A stretch of 64,000 bases of DNA from Polaromonas sp. YR568 (GTDB taxonomy: Bacteria > Pseudomonadota > Gammaproteobacteria > Burkholderiales > Burkholderiaceae_C): NCBI RefSeq assembly GCF_900116715.1, contig NZ_FPBM01000006.1, positions 1 to 64,000 of the forward strand, in the 5' to 3' direction. A model generated the notes under the pieces. It was not told the DNA's origin. It made no database searches and was given only the letters and a program-made list of their open reading frames with translations. Below, in pieces: positions 36,538 to 44,958 of this stretch (the stretch's first letter is position 1; each line of letters starts with the position of its first letter). The position numbers and the translations under genes were made by a program.

Positions 36538-37392
36538 ATGGTTTCCAGTGTCTTTAGCCTGCAACTAGATGATTTCCTCGCCCGCCTAGCTTCGGCGCCG
36601 GCCGTGCTGGTCGAGGTGGCAGACGCGCAGGGCTCGGTGCCACGCGAGGCAGGCACCTGGATGGCCGTCTTTGCCGATGCGCTGGTGGGCACCATTGGCG
36701 GCGGCCACCTCGAATACGACGCCATCGCCAGGGCACGTGGGTTGCTTGCGGATAAACAGCAGGATGGACACGAAGCCACAACGCTGCGCGTGGCGCTTGG
36801 CCCTTCATTGGGCCAGTGTTGCGGTGGTGTCGTCCAGCTGCGCTTTGAATGCGTTGGCGCTGACGATGCGGCGATGCTCATTTCGCGGCTGGGACAGGCC
36901 GCGCTGACGCCGGTGGCCCTGTTTGGCGGCGGCCACGTCGGCCACGCTTTGGTGCGGGTGCTGGCGCCCTTGCCGTTTTCTCTCACCTGGATAGACAGCC
37001 GCGACGGCGTGTTCCCGGCCACTTTGCCGCCGCGCGTTGAGGCCGAACATTCCGATCCGGTGCAAGCGGCCGTGCCGGGCCTGGCGCCGCAATCCCGTGT
37101 GCTCATCATGAGCTTCAGCCACGCCGAAGACCTCGACATCGTGGCCGCCTGCCTGCAACGCCAGCGCGAGAAATCCGATCTGCCCTACATCGGCCTGATC
37201 GGCAGCAAAACCAAATGGGCGGCCTTTCGCCACCGGCTGGAGGCCAGGGGTTTTACGCAGGCAGAACTGGCGCACGTCACCAGCCCCATCGGCGTGCCCG
37301 GCATTGCCGGCAAGGAACCTGAAGTGATTGCCGTCGCGGTTGCGGCCCAGTTGCTGCAGACCGCCGACTCGACCCGGGAGGACGTCACCTAG
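36538..37392 (+). CDS. xdhC: Xanthine dehydrogenase accessory protein XdhC
   Basis: Inserts sulfurated molybdenum cofactor into xanthine dehydrogenase, which makes urate. 284 residues from MVSSVFSLQLDDF. The N-terminal XdhC domain (LVEVADAQGSVPREAGTWMAV, GTIGGGHLEYDAI, GQCCGGVVQLRF) is followed by a Rossmann-like domain (VALFGGGHVGHALVRVL, IGLIGSKTKWAAFRHRL). The structural xdhA and xdhB genes are not in the window. The start is chosen because the upstream extension to 36460 is unconserved. Confidence 0.92.
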   Translation: MVSSVFSLQLDDFLARLASAPAVLVEVADAQGSVPREAGTWMAVFADALVGTIGGGHLEYDAIARARGLLADKQQDGHEATTLRVALGPSLGQCCGGVVQLRFECVGADDAAMLISRLGQAALTPVALFGGGHVGHALVRVLAPLPFSLTWIDSRDGVFPATLPPRVEAEHSDPVQAAVPGLAPQSRVLIMSFSHAEDLDIVAACLQRQREKSDLPYIGLIGSKTKWAAFRHRLEARGFTQAELAHVTSPIGVPGIAGKEPEVIAVAVAAQLLQTADSTREDVT

Positions 37393-37547
37393 GCTTTGCG
37401 CTAATCGTTAAAGCCGCTAAACTCGCATCACCAGGTCGCAGCGGAGCCGGGAAGGCAGGTGGCAAGCCCACAGCTTTCTTTAGTTCGTGACCCGTTTTCT
37501 GCTTACAGCGCCCGCAGTGGTGAGCAGCCTTGCACAAGTTGAGCGCT

Positions 37548-38804
37548 ATGGAAAACTACCTACTCGACTGGGCCAATCTGCTGCTGCGCTGGGTCCATGT
37601 CATCACCGCCATCGCCTGGGTTGGCTCCTCGTTTTATTTTGTCTTTCTCGACAGCAGCCTGACGCCGCCCGAGGATGAAGACCTCAAAAAGCAGGGCGTG
37701 AGCGGCGAGCTCTGGGCGGTGCACGGCGGCGGTTTTTACCACCCCGTCAAATTCGCCGTCAAGCCGCCGCAGCTGCCGGCCCACCTTCACTGGTTCTACT
37801 GGGAAAGCTATAGCACCTGGCTGTCGGGCTTTGCGCTTTTCACCATCTCTTATCTGTGGAACGCCGGCACCTACCTCGTCGATAAGTCGCTGATGAACTG
37901 GTCGCCCGGCGCGGCCGGCGCTGTGGCGCTGTCCTTCTTCGTCGTGTTCTGGATGCTGTACGACGGCATCTGCCAGCTCTTTGGGCGCAAGAAAAACGGC
38001 GACGCCATCGTCGGTGCACTCGTAGCGGTGCTGGTGTGCGTAGCCTCCTGGCTGGCCTGCCACTGGTTTGCCGGGCGTGCGGCCTTTTTGCTGGTGGGCG
38101 CGATGATGGCCACCGCCATGAGCGCCAATGTGTTCTTCTGGATCATCCCCGGCCAGCGCAAGGTGGTCGCCGCCATCAAGGCCGGCGAGCCGGTCGATGC
38201 GGTGCACGGCCAGCGCGGCAAGCAGCGCAGCGTGCACAACACTTACTTCACGCTGCCGGTGCTGTTTGCCATGCTCAGCAACCACTACAGCTTTACCTGG
38301 AGTCATCCGCAAAACTGGCTGGTGCTGATTCTGATGATGCTGGCCGGCGCGGCCATACGCCAGTTCTTTGTGCTGCGCCACGGCTACAAGCTGGGCCGCA
38401 ACCGGCATCCGCTGGCGTATGCGCTGGTAGGGGTCACGGTGATCCTGGGTGTGATCGTGTGGATGAAGCCGCCGCTTCAGGCTATTACGGCCGCCAAAGC
38501 CGAAATACCGGTTGCTATTAATTCAGGAGCTGCTAACGCCATTTCTTCGGGCGCTGCAAGCCAAAATGGCTATCAAAGCGTGCAGGCCATCATGGCCCAG
38601 CGCTGCTACCTTTGCCACGGCGAGCAGGTGCAGATGAAGAACGTGCGGCTTGACTCACCCGCCGCGCTGAAGAGCCATGCGCAGCAGGTCTACCAGCAGG
38701 TGGTGGTCAGCAAACTCATGCCCATGAACAACGCCACCGGTATCACCGACGCGGAGCGTCTGGCCATCAAGGGCTGGTTTGAGACGGGCGCCAAAACCGA
38801 CTGA
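37548..38804 (+). CDS. puuD: Membrane-bound, cytochrome c-linked urate oxidase PuuD
   Basis: Oxidises urate to 5-hydroxyisourate and passes electrons to its own cytochrome c domain instead of oxygen. About 418 residues from MENYLLDWANLLLRWVHVITAIAWVG. Roughly eight membrane helices occupy residues 1-310, with many conserved His/Trp. A linker follows, then a c-type heme site CYLCH near residue 355 and the axial Met probably in KLMPMNN. The linker (about residues 322-345) is built from a dispersed DNA repeat (see 38512). It completes the urate-to-ureidoglycine route with uraH, the uraD/allC fusion and puuE. Confidence 0.93.
   Translation: MENYLLDWANLLLRWVHVITAIAWVGSSFYFVFLDSSLTPPEDEDLKKQGVSGELWAVHGGGFYHPVKFAVKPPQLPAHLHWFYWESYSTWLSGFALFTISYLWNAGTYLVDKSLMNWSPGAAGAVALSFFVVFWMLYDGICQLFGRKKNGDAIVGALVAVLVCVASWLACHWFAGRAAFLLVGAMMATAMSANVFFWIIPGQRKVVAAIKAGEPVDAVHGQRGKQRSVHNTYFTLPVLFAMLSNHYSFTWSHPQNWLVLILMMLAGAAIRQFFVLRHGYKLGRNRHPLAYALVGVTVILGVIVWMKPPLQAITAAKAEIPVAINSGAANAISSGAASQNGYQSVQAIMAQRCYLCHGEQVQMKNVRLDSPAALKSHAQQVYQQVVVSKLMPMNNATGITDAERLAIKGWFETGAKTD
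38512..38575. repeat. Short dispersed repeat embedded in the puuD coding sequence
   Basis: GCTATTAATTCAGGAGCTG followed by a GCGCTGCAAGCCAAAATGGC-type block. The start matches the element at 44874 (GCTATTGATTTTGTAGC). It is inserted in frame and codes for the flexible Ala/Ser/Asn-rich linker between the membrane and cytochrome domains. Confidence 0.5.
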
Positions 38805-38822
38805 TGGCCGGTTCACCGGCAT

Positions 38823-39758
38823 CTACCAGTCCACCACCAGGCCCGCCGCGCGGGTCGATGATTTCTCGAAGTGCGCGGCAAGAAAGTCCACAAAGGCCCG
38901 CACCCGCGCTGAGCCCTGGTGGCGCTGCGGATATACCGCGTGGATGTCCGCCGGCGGCGTGCGGTAGTTTTCCAGCACGGGCTTGAGCCTGCCGCTGCGC
39001 AGGTAGCGGGCAATATCCCATTCGGCGCGCATCACGATGCCGTGGCCGGCCAGCGCCCAGTTCACCGCGATCTCGCCGTCATTGGTGCTGAGGTTGCCGC
39101 GCACCTTGACGGTTTCTGTCTTCTTGCCCAACGTTAGCCGCCAGTTGCCGTAGGCTTCGCCGCCCTGGCGTATGCCGATGCAGTCGAGGCGGGTGAGGTC
39201 GTGCGGCACCTTGGGTGTGCCGTGTCTGGCCAGGTAAGACGGCGCCGCGCACAGCAGGCGCCGGTTGGGTGCGATATGCCGGGCCATCACGCGCGCGTCG
39301 GGCGGCTCGCCAAAGCGCACGCAGACATCGAAGGCATCTTCGCTGAGCGGGGGCGGGTCTACCGACAGTTGCAGTTGCACCTGCACTTCAGGGTGCTGCT
39401 TCACAAAACTAGAGATCAGCGGCGCGATGTGGCTGCGCCCGAACCCCAGCGTAGCGTTGACCCTGAGCAGGCCTTTGGGTGACGCCATCGCGCTGGAGAC
39501 CAGTTGCTCCATGTCGTCGATCTCGGCCAGGATGCGGCGCGCATGCGCGAAATAGGTTTCGCCCTCGGGCGTCAGGCTCACGCGCCGGGTGGTGCGGCTC
39601 AAGAGCTGCACGCCCAGCCGGGCTTCCATTTGCGCCAGCCGTTTGCTGACGGCCGGGGTCGTTACGTCCAGCGCGCGCGCCGCTGCCGAGAAGCTGCCGC
39701 AGCGCGCCAGCACGGTGAAAAAGAGCATCTCGGAAGGGGCGGATGTAGGCGTGGACAT
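38823..39758 (-). CDS. LysR-family regulator, divergent from tartrate dehydrogenase
   Basis: 311 residues from 39758, or about 301 from the internal ATG at 39728 (MLFFTVLARCGSF). Winged helix MLFFTVLARCGSFSAAARALDVTTPAVSKRLAQMEARLGVQLL, then a substrate-binding domain of the common TtdR/DmlR-type subgroup. A LysR-type box overlaps the first ATG, which favours the shorter form or tight self-repression. Likely activator of ttuC and the genes behind it in response to tartrate or a related acid. Confidence 0.9.
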   Translation of the reverse strand: MSTPTSAPSEMLFFTVLARCGSFSAAARALDVTTPAVSKRLAQMEARLGVQLLSRTTRRVSLTPEGETYFAHARRILAEIDDMEQLVSSAMASPKGLLRVNATLGFGRSHIAPLISSFVKQHPEVQVQLQLSVDPPPLSEDAFDVCVRFGEPPDARVMARHIAPNRRLLCAAPSYLARHGTPKVPHDLTRLDCIGIRQGGEAYGNWRLTLGKKTETVKVRGNLSTNDGEIAVNWALAGHGIVMRAEWDIARYLRSGRLKPVLENYRTPPADIHAVYPQRHQGSARVRAFVDFLAAHFEKSSTRAAGLVVDW

Positions 39759-39779
39759 TGTTAATTCAAAGTAAACAAT
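39757..39779. promoter_or_regulatory. LysR-type box ATTGTT-N11-AACAAT
   Basis: Perfect 6 bp inverted arms (39757-39762 and 39774-39779) with an 11 bp spacer, fitting the T-N11-A rule. Lies between lysR and ttuC and overlaps the annotated lysR start codon. Confidence 0.65.
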
Positions 39780-39872
39780 GACATAACTTTACTGGCATCC
39801 GTTGAATCGGGCAATCCGTACAGTTCGCTTCCTGTCACCCCGTTTTTCACTTTCAGCATTCAAGGAAATTTC

Positions 39873-40967
39873 ATGAAAACCTACAAAATCGCCTGCATCC
39901 CCGGCGACGGCATCGGCAAGGAAGTCGTACCCGCGGGCCAGCAGGTGCTTGAGGCCCTGGCGGCCGCACAGAACAAGTTCAGGTTTGAATTCACCACCTT
40001 CGGCTGGGGCGGCGACTGGTTCCGCGCGCACGGCGTGATGATGCCGGACAAGGGGCTGGATGCGCTGCGCGACAAGGACGCCATCCTGTTCGGCTCGGCC
40101 GGCGACCCGCACATCCCCGACCACATCACGCTGTGGGGGCTGCGCCTCAAAATTTGCCAGGGTTTTGACCAATACGCCAATGTGCGGCCCACACGCATCC
40201 TGCCCGGCATCGACGCGCCGCTCAAGCGCTGCACGCCCGAGCAGCTCAACTGGGTGATCGTGCGCGAGAACTCCGAGGGTGAATATGCCGGTGTGGGCGG
40301 CCGCGCCCACCAGGGCCACCCGATAGAGGTGGCTACCGATGTGTCGATGATGACCCGCGCCGGTGTCGAACGCATCATGCGTTTTGCCTTCAGGCTGGCG
40401 CAGTCCCGGCCGCGCAAGCTGCTGACGGTGGTCACCAAATCCAACGCCCAGCGCCACGCCATGGTGATGTGGGACGAGATTGCGCTGCAAGTCAGCAAGG
40501 AGTTCCCTGACGTGACCTGGGACAAGGAACTGGTCGACGCCTGCACGGCGCGCATGGTCAACCGCCCGGCGTCGCTGGACACCGTGGTCGCCACCAACCT
40601 GCACGCCGACATCCTGAGCGACCTGGCCGCCGCGCTGGCCGGCAGCCTGGGCATCGCACCCACCGGCAACATCGACCCCGAGCGCCGCTACCCCAGCATG
40701 TTTGAGCCTATCCACGGCTCGGCCTTCGACATCATGGGCAAGGGCCTGGCCAACCCGATAGGCACTTTCTGGAGCTGTGTGATGCTGCTCGAGCATCTCG
40801 GCGAGCACGCCGCCGCCGCGCAATTGATGCAGGCGATTGAAGAGGTGACGGCCGATGCCGCCCTGCACACCCGCGACCTGGGCGGCAGCGCCAGCATGGC
40901 ACAGGTGACCGAGGCGGTTTGCAGCCGTTTTGCCGGCGCCGCCCGGTCAGTCGCAGCAGCGGCCTGA
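39873..40967 (+). CDS. ttuC: Tartrate dehydrogenase/decarboxylase
   Basis: NAD- and metal-dependent beta-decarboxylating dehydrogenase. It oxidises tartrate to oxaloglycolate and can yield D-glycerate; the family also acts on D-malate. 364 residues. Start MKTYKIACIPGDGIGKEVVPAG; metal and substrate region VRENSEGEYAGVGGR; TKSNAQRHAMVMWDE; Asp ligands in NLHADILSDLAAALAGSLG; and IHGSAFDIMGKGLANPIGTFWSCVMLLEHLG. An AAGGAA site precedes the ATG. Followed by a Bug receptor and, further on, glycerate kinase. Confidence 0.93.
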   Translation: MKTYKIACIPGDGIGKEVVPAGQQVLEALAAAQNKFRFEFTTFGWGGDWFRAHGVMMPDKGLDALRDKDAILFGSAGDPHIPDHITLWGLRLKICQGFDQYANVRPTRILPGIDAPLKRCTPEQLNWVIVRENSEGEYAGVGGRAHQGHPIEVATDVSMMTRAGVERIMRFAFRLAQSRPRKLLTVVTKSNAQRHAMVMWDEIALQVSKEFPDVTWDKELVDACTARMVNRPASLDTVVATNLHADILSDLAAALAGSLGIAPTGNIDPERRYPSMFEPIHGSAFDIMGKGLANPIGTFWSCVMLLEHLGEHAAAAQLMQAIEEVTADAALHTRDLGGSASMAQVTEAVCSRFAGAARSVAAAA

Positions 40968-40997
40968 TTCCCCAGAACCACAACAAGGAGACAAGAC

Positions 40998-42002
40998 ATG
41001 CAATCACAAGGACAACGGGGCAAAAATTTTTCAAAGCTGGTTCGTGCGGCGACTCTGGCAGCTGGGGCAGCGATGAGTCTGGCGGGCGGTGCGGTTTACG
41101 CTCAGGCCTGGCCGGCCCGGCCCATCAGCCTCATCGTGCCTTTTCCGGCAGGCGGCACGACAGACGTGCTGGCCCGCGCCGTCGGGCAGGAGCTGTCGAA
41201 AAGCCTGGGCCAGCCCGTGGTGGTTGAAAGCCGGCCCGGCGCCGGCGCCACACTGGGGGCGGATTTTGTGGCCAAGTCCAAGCCCGACGGCTACACCTTG
41301 CTGATGGGCGCCGTGCACCACACCATTGCCACCAGCGTGTACAAAAAGCTGCCCTACGACTTCCAGAAAGACTTCGCCCCGGTAAGCACCGTGGCGCTGG
41401 TGCCCAATGTGCTGGTCGTCAACCCGGCCCTGGCCGCGAAGGATGTGAAGCAGTTGCTGGCGCTCGCCAAGGCAGAGCCCGGCAAACTGACCTACGGCTC
41501 CAACGGCAACGGCACGGGCCAGCACCTGATAGGGGCGCAGTTTGAAGGCATGGGCGGCGTGCAGATGCTGCACGTGCCTTACAAGGGCAGCGGGCCGCTC
41601 ACCACCGATCTGTTGGGCGGGCAGATCACCATGTCTTTTGACACCATCACGCCGGTGTTGCCGCACATCAAGGCCGGCAAGCTGCGGGCGCTGGCGGTGA
41701 CCACCGGCAAACGCTCTGCGGCCTTGCCCGACGTGCCCACACTGGATGAAGCCGGCCTCAAGGGTTTCGACCTGGGCACCTGGTTTGGCATTCTGGCGCC
41801 GGCCGGCACGCCCAGAGACATCGTGACGCGCCTGAACACCGAGCTCGTCAAGATCATCCACTCGCCGGACTTCCGCAAGAAGATGGAGGACATAGGCGCA
41901 GAGCCCATCGGCAACACACCCGACCAGATGGCGCGGCAGATCAGGGACGACACGGAGCGTTTTGCCAAACTGGTGAAGGACGCCAAAGTCACGATTGACT
42001 GA
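40998..42002 (+). CDS. Bug/TctC-family periplasmic solute receptor
   Basis: 334 residues. Signal peptide with the hydrophobic run TLAAGAAMSLAGGAVYAQA, then PARPISLIVPFPAGGTTDVLARAVGQEL and GAGATLGADFVAKSKPDGYTLLM. It lies 30 bp after ttuC, with GGAGAC ahead of the start, so it is probably the tartrate (or similar hydroxy-acid) receptor of this operon. No TctAB partner is adjacent. Confidence 0.92.
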   Translation: MQSQGQRGKNFSKLVRAATLAAGAAMSLAGGAVYAQAWPARPISLIVPFPAGGTTDVLARAVGQELSKSLGQPVVVESRPGAGATLGADFVAKSKPDGYTLLMGAVHHTIATSVYKKLPYDFQKDFAPVSTVALVPNVLVVNPALAAKDVKQLLALAKAEPGKLTYGSNGNGTGQHLIGAQFEGMGGVQMLHVPYKGSGPLTTDLLGGQITMSFDTITPVLPHIKAGKLRALAVTTGKRSAALPDVPTLDEAGLKGFDLGTWFGILAPAGTPRDIVTRLNTELVKIIHSPDFRKKMEDIGAEPIGNTPDQMARQIRDDTERFAKLVKDAKVTID

Positions 42003-42022
42003 GGCGCCCGGGACTCGGGCGA

Positions 42023-42355
42023 CTACGCCATGGTCGAATTCGAGAACAGGTTGAGAATCACCACGCCCGCGATGATCAGCGCCATGCCGACCATGCCCCA
42101 GAGGTCGATCTTCTGGTTGTGCACAAAATAACTGGTGATGCTGATCAGCACGATGCCCAGGCCCGACCAGATCGCGTAGGTCACGCCGGTGGGGATGGAC
42201 TTCATCGTCACCGTGAGGAAGTAGAGCGCGGTGCCGTAGCCGGCGATGGTGATCAGTGAAGGCACCAGCCGCGTGAAGCTGTCGCTGGACTTCAGGGCCG
42301 TGGTGGCGATGACTTCGGCAACGATGGCGATGCCCAGGGCGAGGTAGGAGTTCAT
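42023..42355 (-). CDS. Small multidrug resistance (EmrE-type) transporter
   Basis: 110 residues with four membrane helices, very close in pattern to EmrE: membrane-embedded Glu14 in IVAEVIATTALK, IPTGVTYAIWSGLGIVLI in helix 3, and ILNLFSNST at the end. Proton-coupled export of quaternary or cationic drugs is the family role. It is convergent with the Bug receptor; a small GCCCG/CGGGC hairpin lies in the 20 bp between them. Confidence 0.93.
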   Translation of the reverse strand: MNSYLALGIAIVAEVIATTALKSSDSFTRLVPSLITIAGYGTALYFLTVTMKSIPTGVTYAIWSGLGIVLISITSYFVHNQKIDLWGMVGMALIIAGVVILNLFSNSTMA

Positions 42356-42483
42356 GCGGCTTTCTGCGTGGGTGGTGATGGGCCATTCTAGGAAGGTGCT
42401 TCAGTGCAAAGGCCCTTAAAACCTGCCATTGCGTCGGGTTACTGCCCGGTTACCACGGCACAATCCGGTCTGGAGACATTTCA

Positions 42484-43848
42484 ATGACCGCAGCCAAAAC
42501 CCCCGCCATCAACACCACACCTGACCCGGCAAAGCAGCCGCGCGAATTCCTGGAGCACCTCTACCAGGCCGCCGTCAGGCGCGCGTTGCCGCTGGAGAAC
42601 ACCGCGCGCTACCTGCCCCAACCGCCCACGCCGGCCAGCGGCGGCCGCACCATCGTGATTGGCGCGGGCAAGGCCGGCGGCTCCATGGCGCAGGCAGTTG
42701 AGGCCTTGTGGCCGGCAGATGCGCCGCTCGAAGGCCTGGTCGTTACGCGCTACCACCACATACCGCCGCGGCCTGAGGGCCTCAAGCAGCGCATCGAAAT
42801 TGTCGAAGCCTCGCACCCGGTACCCGATGCCGCCGGCCTAGAAGCCGCCCAGCGCATCCTGGCCATGGTGCAGGGCTTGACGGAAAACGACCTGGTGCTG
42901 TGCCTGATCTCGGGCGGCGGCTCCGCGCTGCTGACTTTGCCCGCTGAGGGTCTCACGCTGGAAGACAAGCAGCGCATCAACAAGGCGCTGCTCAACAGCG
43001 GCGCCAACATTTCCGAGATGAACTGCGTGCGCAAACACCTCTCGCGCATCAAGGGCGGGCGCCTGGCCGCGGCCTGCGCGCCGGCGCGCGTGGTGACGCT
43101 CACCATCAGCGACGTGCCGGGCGACGACCCGTCCATCATCGCCAGCGGCCCGACGGTGCCTGACGCGACGAGTTGCGCCGAGGCGGTGGCGATTTTGCAG
43201 CGCTATGGCATTGAAGTGCCCGGCGCCATCATGAGCCTGCTGGAACAAGGCGCGCTTGAGACGCCCAAGCCCGGTGACGCTGTCTTCAAGGGGCATGAAG
43301 TGCACATGATTGCCACGCCCCAGCAAAGCCTGGAGGCCGCCGCCGCCGTGGCGCGCGAAGCCGGCTTGCAGGCCTACATCCTCAGTGACGAGATGGAGGG
43401 CGAGTCGCGTGAAGTCGGCAAGGTGCATGCGGCACTGGCCCGCGCCGTGGCCTTGAAGGGCCAGCCCTTCAGCAAGCCCTGCGTGATTTTGAGCGGCGGT
43501 GAAACCACCGTGACCGTGCGCAAGCAACCCGAAGGTTCACCCCGCGAACAACGTGGAAGAGGCGGCCGCGCCGGAGAGTTCTGCATGGGCCTGGCGCTGG
43601 CCTTGCAAGGCCAGCCTGGCGTGTATGCGCTGGCGGCCGACACCGACGGCATTGACGGCGTGGAAGACAATGCCGGCGCTTTTGTGGCGCCCGACACACT
43701 CAAGCGTGCACTCGCCAAAGGCATGAAACTGGACCAGTACCTGGACCGCAACGACGCTTATGGCTACTTTGAGCCGCTGGGCGGCCTGGTGATCACCGGG
43801 CCCACGCATACAAATGTGAACGATTTCAGGGCATTGCTGGTGTTGTAG
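42484..43848 (+). CDS. ttuD: Glycerate 2-kinase / hydroxypyruvate reductase family protein (MOFRL)
   Basis: 454 residues. N-terminal GCKA/TtuD domain (IVIGAGKAGGSMAQAVEALW, VLCLISGGGSALLTLPAEGLTLEDK, NCVRKHLSRIKGGRLA) and C-terminal MOFRL domain (GRGGRAGEFCMGLALAL, ALAADTDGIDGVEDNAGAFV). The family was first called hydroxypyruvate reductase in tartrate use; many members are glycerate 2-kinases. It would take the D-glycerate formed by TtuC into glycolysis. It is separate from ttuC by the convergent SMR gene, so it has its own promoter. Confidence 0.93.
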   Translation: MTAAKTPAINTTPDPAKQPREFLEHLYQAAVRRALPLENTARYLPQPPTPASGGRTIVIGAGKAGGSMAQAVEALWPADAPLEGLVVTRYHHIPPRPEGLKQRIEIVEASHPVPDAAGLEAAQRILAMVQGLTENDLVLCLISGGGSALLTLPAEGLTLEDKQRINKALLNSGANISEMNCVRKHLSRIKGGRLAAACAPARVVTLTISDVPGDDPSIIASGPTVPDATSCAEAVAILQRYGIEVPGAIMSLLEQGALETPKPGDAVFKGHEVHMIATPQQSLEAAAAVAREAGLQAYILSDEMEGESREVGKVHAALARAVALKGQPFSKPCVILSGGETTVTVRKQPEGSPREQRGRGGRAGEFCMGLALALQGQPGVYALAADTDGIDGVEDNAGAFVAPDTLKRALAKGMKLDQYLDRNDAYGYFEPLGGLVITGPTHTNVNDFRALLVL

Positions 43849-43896
43849 TCCGCGCCGGTGGCGTTAGAGTATGGGTTGGTCGTACGAGGAACCTGC

Positions 43897-44865
43897 ATGT
43901 CCAACACAAAAAATACACTTGACCCCCGCGAAAAAGCCCTGATCGAGGGGGCGATTGAAAAGGTCAACCGGCAGCTCAAGATACTGCGGGCCTTCAAGAT
44001 ATCCGTGACGCAGACCGGTTGGGACTCGAGCGTGGAGTCCCTGCAAAAGAAAATCAATACCACCCTGGCCGACAGTTTCGGCACCGGCACACCCGACTAC
44101 CGGCAATTCGCCGTCGCCCTGCAGGATTTCATGCTGGACAAAACCTTCGGCGACCGCTTCACGGACGACGAACGCCAGCAAAAAGTCAAACAAGGCATCG
44201 ATCTGGCCACCATGCGCATGAATGCGGCAAAAAAGCTGCTGTCCGATCGCCTCGATGGCACAGCTCCCGTTGCACCCGTGGAAGCGCCGGTTGTGGAAGC
44301 GAAGCCTGCGTCACCGCCCCCACCACCACCACCACCTCCTCCTCCACCACCACCACCACCTCCGCCGCCTCCTCCTCCTCCTCCTCCAGCGGCACCGGCG
44401 CCGGCCTCTGCCCCCACGCCTTCACCTTCCACCACAAAGAGGACCCCCATGGCCAATACCGATCTCCCTTCTTCCTCTTCCGGCACTGGGCCGGTCGCCA
44501 TTCTGGGCCTGGGCGGCGATGCCGTGGGCGATGCGTGTGAGTTTGTCGAGCAGCTCGGCCTGGAGGCCGCAATACTCGACACCGTGTCCATCGATCAGCT
44601 CGAAGGGCTGCGCAATGTGGGGTTTTTGCTGCTCTTGCCGGGCGACAAATCCGATGGACCTGCGGCCATGCTGGCCATCGGGTTCATGCTGGCAGCGCTC
44701 GGCCGCGGCCGCATCGCCTGCCTGATGTCCGAAGACGACGCGCTGCCGGAAGTCCTGAAGGGCGCCACGGCCATTACGATCGACGAGACGGGCCTGTGGC
44801 GCTTGCTGCTGGCGCGCGAGATGAAGCGGGCGGGCCTGGATGTCGATTTGAATCGTGCCGTGTGA
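43897..44865 (+). CDS. Protein with polyproline linker and C-terminal TIR-like nucleotide-binding domain
   Basis: About 322 residues from MSNTKNTLDPREKAL (GAGGAA site ahead of the ATG at 43897). Residues 1-125 form a helical, charged domain that I do not recognise. Residues ~140-164 are 25 consecutive prolines. From ~190 on it resembles the TIR-like domain found in CBASS/Pycsar effectors (PF10137 type): VAILGLGGDAVGDACEFVEQLG, then FMLAALGRGRIACLMSEDD, and the strongly diagnostic LWRLLLAREMKRAGLDVDLNRAV at the end. The family's catalytic FELG is LAIG here, so NAD cleavage is doubtful. Convergent with rtcR, 94 bp apart. Could be a sensor, decoy or scaffold in an RNA-damage or defence response. 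Confidence 0.72.
   Translation: MSNTKNTLDPREKALIEGAIEKVNRQLKILRAFKISVTQTGWDSSVESLQKKINTTLADSFGTGTPDYRQFAVALQDFMLDKTFGDRFTDDERQQKVKQGIDLATMRMNAAKKLLSDRLDGTAPVAPVEAPVVEAKPASPPPPPPPPPPPPPPPPPPPPPPPPPAAPAPASAPTPSPSTTKRTPMANTDLPSSSSGTGPVAILGLGGDAVGDACEFVEQLGLEAAILDTVSIDQLEGLRNVGFLLLLPGDKSDGPAAMLAIGFMLAALGRGRIACLMSEDDALPEVLKGATAITIDETGLWRLLLAREMKRAGLDVDLNRAV
44314..44388 (+). repeat. Trinucleotide tract coding for 25 prolines
   Basis: Runs of CCA and CCT codons (with a few CCG/CCC). Such tracts vary in length by slipped-strand copying in steps of three bases, and their translation needs elongation factor P. Confidence 0.9.
44449..44451 (+). promoter_or_regulatory. Possible internal start codon for the TIR-like domain alone
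   Basis: AAAGAGGA lies 6 bases before an in-frame ATG (MANTDLPSSSS). Use of this start would give a ~139-residue TIR-like domain without the helical domain or proline tract. Confidence 0.35.
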
Positions 44866-44873
44866 TGGTGATG

Positions 44874-44905
44874 CGCTATTGATTTTGTAGCCGCTTGCGC
44901 CCGTT
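44874..44905. repeat. Short dispersed repeat, second copy
   Basis: GCTATTGATTTTGTAGC followed by CGCTTGCGC, resembling the element embedded in puuD at 38512. It sits in the 93 bp between the convergent TIR-like gene and rtcR and can fold as a hairpin. Confidence 0.45.
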
Positions 44906-44958
44906 CCACCTGGCTTTTCGGACTTTTTGACGTTTGGATGCCTTGGCCTGTCAGCTGA

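Noticed and set aside
44097-44591. Glycine-rich minus-strand frame opposite the proline tract
   Set aside because: It is the complement of the proline codons and has no start signal or family features.
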